Below are positions 6,999 through 14,816 of a DNA stretch of 16,401 nt, one piece after another. Every line of letters begins with the position of its first letter. Position 1 is the stretch's first letter. The position numbers were made by a program, and so were the translations under genes. The notes beneath the pieces were generated by a model, which was given only the letters and a program-made list of their open reading frames with translations, was not told the origin of the DNA and did no database searches. Source of the stretch: Methylophilaceae bacterium (lineage in GTDB: Bacteria; Pseudomonadota; Gammaproteobacteria; Burkholderiales; Methylophilaceae); the NCBI GenBank assembly GCA_009926525.1, contig RFOR01000003.1:1-16401 (forward strand), read 5' to 3'.

Positions 6999-7688
6999 TT
7001 AGCTCTTACGTTGCAAGATATTGGTAAATTCTTCTATAAAGCTTTCATATCTCACAGCTAGTCGATCGACAGAAGACGAAAAGCGGTTATAGGCAATCAC
7101 AGCTGGAATTGCCGCGAAAAGACCAATCGCCGTGGCAATCAACGCTTCGGCAATACCTGGTGCGACATGCGCCAAAGTCGCTTGTGCCATATTGGCCAAG
7201 CCACGGAATGCATTCATAATGCCCCAGACCGTGCCAAATAAACCAATATATGGGCTTACTGAACCAACCGAGGCTAAGTAGGGCAAGTGCGAATCCAAAT
7301 CGTCCATTTCACGGTTGTAAGCTGCTCGCATCGCACGGCGTGAGCCCTCCATTAAATCGCTTACTTCCAAACCAGGCTGTTTTTTCAAGCGCACAAACTC
7401 TTTAAAACCTGCTTCAAAAATGCTCGACATGCCATGCGGTTTATTACGGCCTGCAGATAAGCCATCATATAGTTTATTCAAGTCACCGCCGGTCCAAAAA
7501 GTATGCTCAAAACTTTCAGCTTCTTTTTCTGCGCGGCCAATGGTCATGACTTTGATAAAGATGTACCACCATGAAACGATAGACACGATCAGCAAAATTG
7601 CCATCACCATTTGCACCGGTAAACTGGCGCCGGTGATAAGCGTCGTTAAAGACATATCTGCGGCAGCATTTGCTGGTAATTCAGTCAT
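6999..7688 (-). CDS. tolQ: Tol-Pal system protein TolQ
   Basis: TolQ is the MotA/TolQ/ExbB-family channel subunit that with TolR converts proton flow into motion of TolA. Three membrane helices are visible (about 26-48, 141-163 and 179-201, numbering from the upstream ATG). Helices 2 and 3 hold the polar threonines Thr154 in GLFGTVWGIM and Thr187 in ALIATAIGLFAAIPA, matching Thr145 and Thr178 of E. coli TolQ. There are two adjacent start codons, ATG at 7691 and ATG at 7688. GGAG at 7697-7694 is only 2 nt from the first but 5 nt from the second, so 7688 is preferred, giving 229 residues. The 33-nt gap after ybgC is AT-rich, and I find no convincing promoter in it. Confidence 0.96.
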   Translation of the reverse strand: MTELPANAAADMSLTTLITGASLPVQMVMAILLIVSIVSWWYIFIKVMTIGRAEKEAESFEHTFWTGGDLNKLYDGLSAGRNKPHGMSSIFEAGFKEFVRLKKQPGLEVSDLMEGSRRAMRAAYNREMDDLDSHLPYLASVGSVSPYIGLFGTVWGIMNAFRGLANMAQATLAHVAPGIAEALIATAIGLFAAIPAVIAYNRFSSSVDRLAVRYESFIEEFTNILQRKS

Positions 7689-7724
7689 CATTTCTCCACT
7701 ATTTCTATTAATTAAATCTAAAAT

Positions 7725-8120
7725 TTAAAGCGTTAACAAACCTAACATCTTGTCTGGAATGCTCACAGGCCTGAAGCTATCAGCGCCAATACAAACCACA
7801 TCGACCTTAGCCGCAATTAAATGTTCATCGCCGCGATATATATTTTGTTCAAATTCGAGCAAGCTACGGCCAACCTTTAAAAGCTGAGTATTTACATGGA
7901 GCACATCATCAAACTTCGCTGGTTTTTTAAAGCGAATATGTATATCACGCACCACAAACAAAATACCCAAATCATCTCTAAGCGTTGTTTGCATCAAACC
8001 AAGATTCCGCAAAAACTCAGTGCGTGCACGTTCCATAAAATTAAGGTATTGGCTGTGATACACCACACCACCTGCATCGGTATCTTCCCAATAAACTTGT
8101 ACAGGCCAATCAAATTTCAT
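7725..8120 (-). CDS. ybgC: Tol-Pal system-associated acyl-CoA thioesterase YbgC
   Basis: YbgC is a cytoplasmic hotdog-fold thioesterase encoded with tol-pal in many Proteobacteria. In vitro activity on short or longer acyl-CoA thioesters and a link to phospholipid metabolism are reported for homologues. From ATG at 8120 the protein has 131 residues and begins MKFDWPVQVYWEDTDAGGVV. The 4HBT motif has the predicted catalytic Asp15 and the V-V-Y-H segment (19-22), followed by YLNFMERARTEFLR, a classical family signature. A longer frame from GTG at 8153 would overlap ruvB and adds a stretch absent from homologues, so it is rejected. The chosen start lies 11 nt after the ruvB stop, making ybgC the junction between the ruv and tol genes. 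Confidence 0.94.
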   Translation of the reverse strand: MKFDWPVQVYWEDTDAGGVVYHSQYLNFMERARTEFLRNLGLMQTTLRDDLGILFVVRDIHIRFKKPAKFDDVLHVNTQLLKVGRSLLEFEQNIYRGDEHLIAAKVDVVCIGADSFRPVSIPDKMLGLLTL

Positions 8121-8131
8121 CTTCGTCTTTT

Positions 8132-9178
8132 CTAAACGTCTTCCACCGCCCACAACTCACCCGTTGCTAGCGCCTTAGGAATTGGAAGGCCGAAATGTTG
8201 ATAAGCTTGTTGCGTTGCCACACGACCACGCGGGGTACGCATCAAATAGCCTTGCTGAATTAAATAGGGCTCAAGCACATCCTCAATCGTATCGCGCTCT
8301 TCACCAATTGCTGCCGCCAAATTATCTAAACCCACAGGACCGCCGCCAAATTTTTCGAGTACAGCAAGCAAGAGTTTTCTGTCCATCACGTCAAAACCAA
8401 GATGGTCAACATCCAGCATTTTGAGCGCAGCATCTGCAATCTCTGAAGTCACAACCCCGTCAGATTTGACTTGGGCATAATCGCGCACTCGGCGTAATAA
8501 TCGGTTTGCAATACGCGGTGTTCCGCGTGAGCGTTTTGCAATTTCAAGCGCACCATCGCCTTGCATCGCAACCTCTAAAAGCCCTGCTGACCGCTGAACA
8601 ATCCGCGCCAATTCATCTGAAGTATAAAACTCTAAACGAGACACAATCCCAAAACGGTCACGTAGTGGATTAGTTAACATCCCAGCACGTGTGGTAGCGC
8701 CCACTAACGTGAAAGGCGGCAAATCTAGACGAACTGAGCGGGCAGCAGGCCCTTCACCAATCATAATATCTAGACGGTAATCTTCCATCGCTGGATACAA
8801 AATCTCTTCAACGACTGGTGATAAACGGTGAATTTCATCAATGAATAAAACATCATTGGGCTCAAGATTTGTCAGGAGTGCCGCTAAGTCGCCAGCACGC
8901 TCAAGCACAGGGCCTGACGTTTGGCGCATGTTCACACCCATCTCTTTTGCGATGATGTGCGCCAGGGTTGTTTTACCTAAACCTGGCGGGCCAAATAACA
9001 AGACATGATCCAAAGGCTCACTGCGGCCACGAGCCGCATTGATAAAAATTTCTAGCTGACCACGTGCTTTTTCTTGCCCGACATACTCATCGAGGGCTTT
9101 AGGGCGAAGTGCTCTTTCCAGCGTTTCTTCTTGCTGGGTTAAGGGCTCAGCGGCGATAAGACGATCGGTTTCAATCAT
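8132..9178 (-). CDS. ruvB: Holliday junction branch migration ATPase RuvB
   Basis: RuvB is the hexameric AAA+ motor that drives branch migration of Holliday junctions together with RuvA. The 348-residue product has Walker A GPPGLGKT (63-70), Walker B LFIDEIH (111-117), a sensor 1 segment LVGATTRAG (158-166) and the arginine finger in PLRDRFG (Arg173). The C-terminal winged-helix domain includes [31 protein letters not shown] (about 274-304), which contacts DNA. Length and all motifs are normal. Its ATG at 9178 overlaps the ruvA stop codon in an ATGA arrangement, so the subunits of the RuvAB complex are translationally coupled. Confidence 0.98.
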   Translation of the reverse strand: MIETDRLIAAEPLTQQEETLERALRPKALDEYVGQEKARGQLEIFINAARGRSEPLDHVLLFGPPGLGKTTLAHIIAKEMGVNMRQTSGPVLERAGDLAALLTNLEPNDVLFIDEIHRLSPVVEEILYPAMEDYRLDIMIGEGPAARSVRLDLPPFTLVGATTRAGMLTNPLRDRFGIVSRLEFYTSDELARIVQRSAGLLEVAMQGDGALEIAKRSRGTPRIANRLLRRVRDYAQVKSDGVVTSEIADAALKMLDVDHLGFDVMDRKLLLAVLEKFGGGPVGLDNLAAAIGEERDTIEDVLEPYLIQQGYLMRTPRGRVATQQAYQHFGLPIPKALATGELWAVEDV

Positions 9179-9753
9179 GATTTAGACAATGCCTTTAGGG
9201 CAAGTTTGATGCCTTCAGAAACGCCAACATCAGGCGCTAATTGTTTCACTGCAAGCAGGGCTTCTTTTTCGTTGTAGCCCAAAGAAACGAGTGCGTTGAG
9301 CACGTCACTGGCCGCTGACTTAGGTGTGTTGCTGTTACCAGTCAGGCCATCAACTGAGAATTTGTCTTTAAGCTCGAGCAACAAGCGCTCTGCTGTTTTT
9401 TTACCAACCCCAGGCACACGCGTTAGCAAGCCCGTTTCTTGTAGCGCAATCGCTTGAATTAAATCTTCCACAGACAAACCACTTAAAATTGAAAGTGCAG
9501 ATTTTGCACCGATGCCATTCACTTTAAGCAATTGTCTGAATGTCGCACGCTCGCGCTCCGTGCCAAAGCCATATAATAGCTGCGCATCTTCACGCACCAC
9601 AAAGTGTGTGAGTAAGGTGAGAGTTTCACCAATATTGGGCAAGTTATAAAAAGTGCTCAATGGCACTTCACATTCATAGCCCACACCATTGCAATCGATC
9701 ACCACATGCGGCGGCGTTTTCTCAATCAATATCCCTTTTAAGCGAGCAATCAT
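9175..9753 (-). CDS. ruvA: Holliday junction DNA helicase subunit RuvA
   Basis: RuvA binds the four-way junction as a tetramer and loads RuvB on opposite arms. The 192-residue protein has an N-terminal OB fold (about 1-65) starting [20 protein letters not shown]. The acidic pin residues Glu55 and Asp56 lie in [12 protein letters not shown] and match E. coli exactly. Two helix-hairpin-helix motifs follow, at about 71-90 ([16 protein letters not shown]) and 108-126 ([17 protein letters not shown]). The C-terminal RuvB-binding domain (about 147-192) includes [17 protein letters not shown]. Its ATG overlaps the ruvC stop by 4 nt (ATGA) and its own stop overlaps the ruvB start. Confidence 0.98.
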   Translation of the reverse strand: MIARLKGILIEKTPPHVVIDCNGVGYECEVPLSTFYNLPNIGETLTLLTHFVVREDAQLLYGFGTERERATFRQLLKVNGIGAKSALSILSGLSVEDLIQAIALQETGLLTRVPGVGKKTAERLLLELKDKFSVDGLTGNSNTPKSAASDVLNALVSLGYNEKEALLAVKQLAPDVGVSEGIKLALKALSKS

Positions 9754-10316
9754 ACGAGCCTACCTCCTTTTACACGGTAGCCAGCTGTTGCAAGCTTTCC
9801 CATGCCTTGACCACCATGCGCATGCGCAATCGCGCATGCAAGTGCATCGGCGGAATCAGGTTTAGGTGTTGCAGGAAGTGTGAGCAGACGTTTGACCATT
9901 TCTTGGACTTGCTCCTTTGCAGCGTGGCCGTTACCAACCACCGCTTGTTTGACTTGAAGTGCTGTATATTCCGCCACACTTAAATTTCGAATCACTGCGG
10001 CACTTATCGCAGCACCGCGCGCTTGGCCCAAAAGCAAAGTCGATTGAGGATTCACATTAACGAACACTTTTTCTATGGCAACCTCATTAGGCTGGTAAGT
10101 ATCGATCACTTCAAATAAACCATCGAGGATGATTTTAAGCCTCGCTGGCAACTCTTCTCTTTCTTCGGTTTTCGCGCTGGCAGTTTTAATCGTACCGCTC
10201 GCAATGTAGGTGATTTTCTCACCTACTTTTTCAATCACACCAAAACCAGTGAGTCGCAAGCCTGGGTCTATCCCCAATATTCTAACAACATTCACTGGGG
10301 CGTTATGAAAACTCAC
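9750..10316 (-). CDS. ruvC: Crossover junction endodeoxyribonuclease RuvC
   Basis: RuvC is the dimeric RNase H-fold endonuclease that resolves Holliday junctions by paired nicks. The 188-residue product carries the four acidic metal ligands of the active site: Asp17 in [13 protein letters not shown], Glu82 in VAIEKVF, and Asp154 and Asp157 in [15 protein letters not shown]. These correspond to Asp7, Glu66, Asp138 and Asp141 of E. coli. The first start is GTG at 10316, whose G is the last base of the yebC stop codon, with GAAGAG just upstream. It gives about ten residues more than E. coli RuvC. A second GTG at 10295 would give [12 protein letters not shown] but has no visible Shine-Dalgarno. 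The gene is coupled to both yebC and ruvA. Confidence 0.97.
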   Translation of the reverse strand: MSFHNAPVNVVRILGIDPGLRLTGFGVIEKVGEKITYIASGTIKTASAKTEEREELPARLKIILDGLFEVIDTYQPNEVAIEKVFVNVNPQSTLLLGQARGAAISAAVIRNLSVAEYTALQVKQAVVGNGHAAKEQVQEMVKRLLTLPATPKPDSADALACAIAHAHGGQGMGKLATAGYRVKGGRLV

Positions 10317-11041
10317 TACTCTTCAATCACCGCTGAAGTGTAAACCTCTTGTACATCATCCAAGTCATCTAAGGCATCAAGTAGTTTCTGCATTTTCACT
10401 GCGTCATCGCCAGTAAACACTGTTTCGTTATCTGCTTTCATGGTGACTTCAGCAAGCACTGCCTCTAAACCAGCCGTTTCTAATGCCTCTTTCACAGCAG
10501 AAAAGTCCGCTGGCGTTGTAATCACTTCGATACTGCCATCATCGTTATTAATAATGTCTTCAGCACCGGCCTCTAAAGCGACTTCCATGACTTTATCTTC
10601 ACTTGTGCCAGGTGCAAAAAGCAAACTACCGCAATGCTTAAACATAAATGCTACAGAACCGTCCGTGCCCAAATTGCCACCGAATTTAGTGAACGCATGA
10701 CGCACATCTGCCACCGCACGATTACGATTATCGGTTAAACAATCCACAATCACAGCAGCACCGCTAATGCCATAACCTTCGTAACGAATTTCTTCGTAGT
10801 TCACACCCTCAAGTGTTCCAGCACCACGTTTAATTGCATTTTCAATATTATCTTTAGGCATGGATTCGCCTTTGGCTTTTTCCACTGCCATCCGTAAACG
10901 TGGGTTGGTTCCCACATCAGCGCCACCCATTCGAGCAGCGACGGTAATTTCTTTAATGAGACGCGTAAAAATCTTGCCACGCTTAGCATCTTGACGACCC
11001 TTACGATGCTGAATATTGGCCCACTTGGAATGCCCTGCCAT
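10316..11041 (-). CDS. yebC: YebC/PmpR family protein
   Basis: This is a YebC/TACO1 family protein. Members have long been annotated as DNA-binding transcription regulators (PmpR), but the mitochondrial homologue TACO1 is a translational activator, and a role in translation is now favoured for bacterial members too. The 241-residue product starts with the family hallmark [20 protein letters not shown]. It then shows [24 protein letters not shown] as a contiguous conserved block (about 43-66), then [26 protein letters not shown], and ends in the acidic [21 protein letters not shown] region. ATG at 11041 is supported by AGAGGG at 11054-11049 with 7 nt spacing. It heads the yebC-ruvCAB-tol-pal-que block, and the yebC-ruvC pairing is widespread in Proteobacteria. 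Confidence 0.97.
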   Translation of the reverse strand: MAGHSKWANIQHRKGRQDAKRGKIFTRLIKEITVAARMGGADVGTNPRLRMAVEKAKGESMPKDNIENAIKRGAGTLEGVNYEEIRYEGYGISGAAVIVDCLTDNRNRAVADVRHAFTKFGGNLGTDGSVAFMFKHCGSLLFAPGTSEDKVMEVALEAGAEDIINNDDGSIEVITTPADFSAVKEALETAGLEAVLAEVTMKADNETVFTGDDAVKMQKLLDALDDLDDVQEVYTSAVIEE

Positions 11042-11073
11042 GACCTAACCCTCTATTGCTGAAAAATAATACA

Positions 11074-11102
11074 ATTTTAGCATAAAGCGCTAAGGCTTTT
11101 AA
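11074..11102 (-). promoter_or_regulatory. Candidate promoter of yebC-ruvCAB-tol-pal-que
   Basis: On the minus strand TTAAAA (11102-11097) and TAAAAT (11079-11074) are separated by 17 nt. The -10 box is a good match, while the -35 box is weak. It is the only plausible promoter in the 87-nt gap between the EamA gene and yebC, lies about 33 nt upstream of the yebC start, and would head a transcript of about 9.4 kb. No LexA-type box is evident here. Confidence 0.4.
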
Positions 11103-11128
11103 TCTTGCGCACTTTAGGTGTTAAAGCA

Positions 11129-12046
11129 TTAGTCTTGGCCCATTGCCGGCTCTATTTCCTCTTGCGCTTTCATGGCATGCACAGAAATGACAATCAAGGC
11201 CAAGCCAATTAACAGCATCCCCACGATCTCGGATGTCGATGGTTGCTCCCCTAGTTGAATCCAAGCCGCCATCACGCCAATGAGCGGGGCTAGCATAGAA
11301 GTCATACTTGCAACGCCAGCGGCTAGTCTTTGCAAAGCATAAAGCCATAGCAGCCAAGCCAATGCGTTACATAAAATGGCATTAAAGCCAATGGCAGCAA
11401 ACAATCTTGGCGACCAATCAATCGGCGGTGCATCCACCCAAAAAGCCACAACAACCAAAGGCAATGACCCAAAAAACATTTGCCAAGCAGTTAATGAAAC
11501 CAAATCTAAATTAGGCGCGCGATGATGAAGCTTTTTAGCCAAAATAACCGCCAGTGCCCAGAAAACACCAGCAATTACTGCCAGACTCATACTAAACACA
11601 TCGCCACCCAAATGTAGCGGATCGAAAATTAGCACCAAACCCACCAAAGATGAAAACACGGCCACCCACTGCAAACCGCGAATCTTTTCTCCCAACAAAG
11701 GCCATGCCAGCACCATCACCCAAAATGGCATGGTGTATGTCAGCACAGCTGTTTTACCCGCACCCCCATGCACCAGCGCCCAAATAATCAAACCCGTAAA
11801 CCCACAGGTTTGAAGTATCCCCAGCAAAATAAGCGTTGGCACTTCTCTCGGGCGCATTGGTTTTTTGAGCACCAACAAAACGCCCATCAAACACAAGGCC
11901 CCCAAAAAGGTTCGCAGTGCGCCAAACTGAAATGCCCCTGCATCAAGCAAGGCATATTTCATGACGACCCAGTTATAACCCCATAACACAGAAAGTAATA
12001 TCACTGCTGCGAAGGCTTTTAGCGTTGTTGATTTTGATGCACTCAT
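11129..12046 (-). CDS. EamA/DMT family transporter (RhaT/YdcZ-like exporter)
   Basis: This is an inner-membrane drug/metabolite transporter of the EamA family; substrates of such proteins range from amino acids to metabolites and cannot be assigned here. The 305-residue product shows about ten hydrophobic segments in two EamA repeats (about 12-140 and 150-288). The first repeat has the typical LWGYNWVVMKYAL start and RTFLGALCLM; the second has LAVIAGVFWALAVILAKKL and ends in an EIVGMLLIGLALIVISV helix. The short C-terminal tail (EEIEPAMGQD) is cytoplasmic by the usual topology. ATG at 12046 has GAGG about 9 nt upstream. It stands alone, between the terminator of the yjbQ unit and the yebC promoter. 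Confidence 0.93.
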   Translation of the reverse strand: MSASKSTTLKAFAAVILLSVLWGYNWVVMKYALLDAGAFQFGALRTFLGALCLMGVLLVLKKPMRPREVPTLILLGILQTCGFTGLIIWALVHGGAGKTAVLTYTMPFWVMVLAWPLLGEKIRGLQWVAVFSSLVGLVLIFDPLHLGGDVFSMSLAVIAGVFWALAVILAKKLHHRAPNLDLVSLTAWQMFFGSLPLVVVAFWVDAPPIDWSPRLFAAIGFNAILCNALAWLLWLYALQRLAAGVASMTSMLAPLIGVMAAWIQLGEQPSTSEIVGMLLIGLALIVISVHAMKAQEEIEPAMGQD

Positions 12047-12130
12047 CGACTCAGCCTCTTGTTATTTACCCAATAATGAATACTAGGCTTTATTAAAAAT
12101 CTGTTGCTGTTTTGGCGCCGCGTCTAATAA

Positions 12131-12166
12131 AAAAGGCGCTAGCTCTTATGGAGATTAGCGCCTTTT
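12131..12166 (-). terminator. Rho-independent terminator after yjbQ
   Basis: Two perfectly complementary 11-bp arms (AAAAGGCGCTA and TAGCGCCTTTT, 12131-12141 and 12156-12166) enclose a 14-nt loop. In the minus-strand direction the GC-rich stem runs straight into TTTTTT, as expected of an intrinsic terminator. It starts 14 nt past the yjbQ stop codon and closes the lipoprotein-yjbQ unit. The rest of the 134-nt gap up to the EamA gene (12047-12130) shows only a weak AT-rich region that could hold its promoter. Confidence 0.9.
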
Positions 12167-12180
12167 GAATGAATCTGACA

Positions 12181-12600
12181 TTACTCACCAATAATTTTCA
12201 CCAACACCCGTTTTTTACGACGTCCATCAAACTCACCATAGAAAATTTGTTCCCAGGGACCAAAATCCAAACGACCTTCAGTGATGGCTACCACTACTTC
12301 GCGACCCATAATCTGGCGTTTCATGTGGGCATCAGCGTTATCCTCACCAGTATCATTATGACGATAATTGCGGATAGGCTCATGTGGCGCAAGGCGCTCT
12401 AACCACTCTTTATAATCGTGGTGCAAGCCTGACTCATCATCATTAATAAATACACTCGCCGTAATATGCATGGCGTTCACCAACGCCAAACCTTCACGCA
12501 CGCCGCTTTCACGCAGGCATTCATTAATTTGGTTGGTGATATTAATCAAAGCCACGCGAGTCGGTGGATTAAACCAAAGTTCTTTACGATAGCTTTTCAT
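12181..12600 (-). CDS. yjbQ: YjbQ family protein (UPF0047; secondary thiamine-phosphate synthase)
   Basis: This 139-residue protein belongs to the YjbQ/UPF0047 family, whose physiological role is unsettled. Members of the family were reported to have low thiamine-phosphate synthase activity able to rescue thiE mutants. The conserved family residues are present: [15 protein letters not shown] (43-57, His45, Thr47, Asn53), [14 protein letters not shown] (81-94, His81, Asp87, Asn88, His92, Lys94) and [21 protein letters not shown] (106-126). The length equals that of E. coli YjbQ. ATG at 12600 has AGGA at 12612-12609 with 8 nt spacing. It lies 36 nt downstream of the lipoprotein gene and is followed by a strong terminator, so the two likely share a transcript. 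No thiamine gene is nearby. Confidence 0.94.
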   Translation of the reverse strand: MKSYRKELWFNPPTRVALINITNQINECLRESGVREGLALVNAMHITASVFINDDESGLHHDYKEWLERLAPHEPIRNYRHNDTGEDNADAHMKRQIMGREVVVAITEGRLDFGPWEQIFYGEFDGRRKKRVLVKIIGE

Positions 12601-12636
12601 GATGTTTTTCCTATGTATAGCTGTGGCAGCTCATGC

Positions 12637-13572
12637 TTACTTTTTAGCCTGTGCGGTCTCTTTTACAATAAACCAATGACCATTTTCATTCTCGAAGTGC
12701 AATACTTTAACCACGGTATCACTTACCTTGCCGCTGGTATAACGCTGCACAAAGCTCACCTCAGCCTTATTCGCATCCGCTCCAACTTTCACGCTCTCCA
12801 ATACCAACGTGATTTCAGCTGGGTTTGACCCTAAACGTTGTTTACGTTGCGCGATCCAAGCTTTTTGGCTCATGCCTTCTGGCTTAAAGTTTGCTGAGTA
12901 AAAACTCAAATAAGCATCGGTATTTTTACTACGCCACGCACTCGCCCAGGCATCCAAGGTCTTTAATACCGCTTCTTGTTCTGTCCCTTTTCGTTCAGCG
13001 ACAGGGGCTTCTTTCAAACTTTCATTCGCCGCAACTGGTGTTTCAGCCGGCTTTGCCTCTACCACCTCAGCTACAACCACTGGGGCAGGCTCTTGCTTCA
13101 CTATTGGCGGTGTTGCAACTACTGGCGGCGGCACGACGACTGGTGCAACCGCAGGTGCAGGTTCAACCTTGGTCACTTTAGCAACGCCATTAGCTTTGCA
13201 AGCTACATATTTCGTCGTCTCATTGACCACTAAGCTTACATCGTCGCTGCTTAAATCTAATTTGCTAATCCCATTTGTATAGACTTTGCTTGAGCCAGAC
13301 TGTGCCAATAACACTTCACGGTCAGGTAAAATCAACCAAGCAGAAGCGCCATTCTCTAAGATGCGTACAAAGAATTTTTTATTGCCTTCACACATGTAAG
13401 GCACAGAGTTAGCTGGTTGATAAACCCGCGGTGCTTCAGTATTACCAAAAGGCCAAACTTTCATGCTGGCTAAATCCACATTGGTTAAGTCTTTGAAGGT
13501 GCTACAAGCAGTTAAAGAAGCAAGTAAAGCTAACAAAAACAATCGTGGAACAATATTAAAATTCTGTTTCAT
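12637..13572 (-). CDS. Lipoprotein with MliC-like and Cds6/NTF2-like domains
   Basis: This 311-residue envelope lipoprotein has no gene name I recognise. A signal peptide ends in lipobox LTAC (Cys23), with Ser at +2 suggesting outer membrane delivery. Residues about 58-127 resemble the MliC/PliC lysozyme-inhibitor fold: YMCEG, then an alternating strand region with LILPDREVLLAQ, SGSSKVYTNG and YVACKA, with Cys61 and Cys125 placed for the family disulfide. A Pro/Val/Ala/Glu linker follows (about 134-195). Residues about 198-308 resemble the Cds6 C-terminal domain found on L,D-transpeptidases (an NTF2-like fold): LDAWASAWRSKNTDAYLSFYSANF, AWIAQRKQRL and a final GHWFIVKE. No YkuD catalytic motif is present. 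The domain calls are from pattern recognition; the function, perhaps peptidoglycan or lysozyme related, is inference. AGAGG at 13582-13578, 5 nt from ATG, supports the start. Confidence 0.85.
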   Translation of the reverse strand: MKQNFNIVPRLFLLALLASLTACSTFKDLTNVDLASMKVWPFGNTEAPRVYQPANSVPYMCEGNKKFFVRILENGASAWLILPDREVLLAQSGSSKVYTNGISKLDLSSDDVSLVVNETTKYVACKANGVAKVTKVEPAPAVAPVVVPPPVVATPPIVKQEPAPVVVAEVVEAKPAETPVAANESLKEAPVAERKGTEQEAVLKTLDAWASAWRSKNTDAYLSFYSANFKPEGMSQKAWIAQRKQRLGSNPAEITLVLESVKVGADANKAEVSFVQRYTSGKVSDTVVKVLHFENENGHWFIVKETAQAKK

Positions 13573-13618
13573 TTCAACCTCTCAGACTTTATCAAAGTCA
13601 GTGTAATTTTCATGTCCA

Positions 13619-13624
13619 ATTATA
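13619..13624 (-). promoter_or_regulatory. Candidate -10 box (TATAAT) upstream of the lipoprotein gene
   Basis: A consensus TATAAT on the minus strand sits in the 83-nt gap after clsB, about 46 nt before the lipoprotein start. No good -35 box is found at 16-18 nt, so either an activator helps or this match is fortuitous. A small 6-bp hairpin (13585-13599) lies in the leader just before the ribosome binding site. Confidence 0.4.
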
Positions 13625-13655
13625 ACGAAATCATCGCCATTAAGCTTAGTACAAT

Positions 13656-14813
13656 CTAATGCTCGTTCGAATACCCAATCAGCCCCAAAAATAGGCGCAA
13701 AAACCCATAAGCCAGCCATGAAGCAAAGCGCCCCGCCAAGTGGCGATGGCGCCAATCTTCATGGCTGAGTTTGCTTGCGCCATCTTGAATGGTATTGAGG
13801 ATGTCCGCACGAAGTTCGGCGGCAAAGGTTTTGTCTGACACTACCACATTGGCCTCTCGTGCCAATAGCAGACTAAATGGGTCAATATTGGAAGAACCAA
13901 CTGTTGCCCACTCAAGATCAATGACCGCAACTTTGCTGTGCATATAGCTTTTGCGGTATTCAAAAACCTCTATGCCATGCTTTAAAAATAGGCTGTAAAA
14001 AGCATGGGTGGCCAACATACCAAAGTACTCCACACGACCTTGTAACAATAATTTAACGCTGACACCTCTAGTGGCGGCATCAATTAGCGCCTTGCGAAAG
14101 CGCATGCCAGGAATAAAGTAGGCATTCGCAATAATAATTTCTGTTTTTGCGGATTGAATGGCTGACAAATAAGCTTCTTCAATATCACGGCGATGCATGA
14201 TGTTGTCACGTAAAACTAATGCAGCCTTTATGCCATCGTGATGTGAGGAGTGGCATGGGCTAAGCGCTGCAACTGATTTTTTAAGGGGACGCAATTGCGA
14301 CCATGCGATGTGTCGCCAAAGCTTATGCACGCTAGCATACAGCATTGGCAATAAAGCACCTTCTACACGAATAGCATAATCAACACGGGATGTGGCCCCT
14401 CTGGGCACATCGTCATCATCAATAATATTAATGCCACCCACAAAACCAACTTGTTGATCGATCACCACCATCTTGCGATGCAGACGACGTAGCCGATTTT
14501 TCTTAAGCGACCAAAGTGAAATCTTGGCTCGATAAAACATCACTTGCACACCGCCCAAACCTAGGCTTTGAATGTAGTTGTGCGCTAAATCCTGGCTACC
14601 AAAACCATCTAGCAATAAGCAAACTGACACACCTCGCTGAGCCGCTCGCATGAGTGCTTTGCCGATTTTAATGCCGGTTTTATCCGCTTGGTAAATATAG
14701 GTTTCTAGATAAATTTCATTTTTCGCAGCATCAATCGCCGCTTCTAGCGCTGGAAAGTATTCTGCACCATTGCGAAGAAGTTTGATGTGATTGCCGTTTA
14801 GAAAATTAATCAT
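13656..14813 (-). CDS. clsB: Cardiolipin synthase B (phospholipase D family)
   Basis: ClsB is a phospholipase D superfamily enzyme that makes cardiolipin from phosphatidylglycerol at the inner membrane; the E. coli protein can also make phosphatidylglycerol from phosphatidylethanolamine. The 385-residue product carries two complete H-x-K-x4-D motifs: His112, Lys114 and Asp119 in LHRKMVVIDQQVGFVGGINI, and His292, Lys294 and Asp299 in MHSKVAVIDLEWATVGSSNI. It lacks the two N-terminal membrane helices typical of ClsA, which favours ClsB; E. coli ClsB has 413 residues. A hydrophobic stretch near the C-terminus (about 364-378) may contact the membrane. It begins 3 nt after the stop of the upstream phosphatase-family gene, the same arrangement as E. 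coli ybhP-clsB. I see no clear terminator after it. Confidence 0.94.
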   Translation of the reverse strand: MINFLNGNHIKLLRNGAEYFPALEAAIDAAKNEIYLETYIYQADKTGIKIGKALMRAAQRGVSVCLLLDGFGSQDLAHNYIQSLGLGGVQVMFYRAKISLWSLKKNRLRRLHRKMVVIDQQVGFVGGINIIDDDDVPRGATSRVDYAIRVEGALLPMLYASVHKLWRHIAWSQLRPLKKSVAALSPCHSSHHDGIKAALVLRDNIMHRRDIEEAYLSAIQSAKTEIIIANAYFIPGMRFRKALIDAATRGVSVKLLLQGRVEYFGMLATHAFYSLFLKHGIEVFEYRKSYMHSKVAVIDLEWATVGSSNIDPFSLLLAREANVVVSDKTFAAELRADILNTIQDGASKLSHEDWRHRHLAGRFASWLAYGFLRLFLGLIGYSNEH

Positions 14814-14816
14814 TTT

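Noticed and set aside
8121..8153. GTG at 8153 as an upstream start for ybgC
   Set aside because: It would overlap the ruvB C-terminus and add eleven residues not seen in the family; the ATG at 8120 gives the standard N-terminus.
12169..12402. A plus-strand frame opposite yjbQ with a hydrophobic C-terminal stretch, suggesting a small membrane protein
   Set aside because: It lies almost wholly antisense to conserved yjbQ codons and starts within the terminator flank; its hydrophobic segment is explained by the complementary coding sequence.
13585..13599. 6-bp hairpin in the lipoprotein leader
   Set aside because: It is short and AT-rich with a 3-nt loop; it could arise by chance and does not cover the ribosome binding site.
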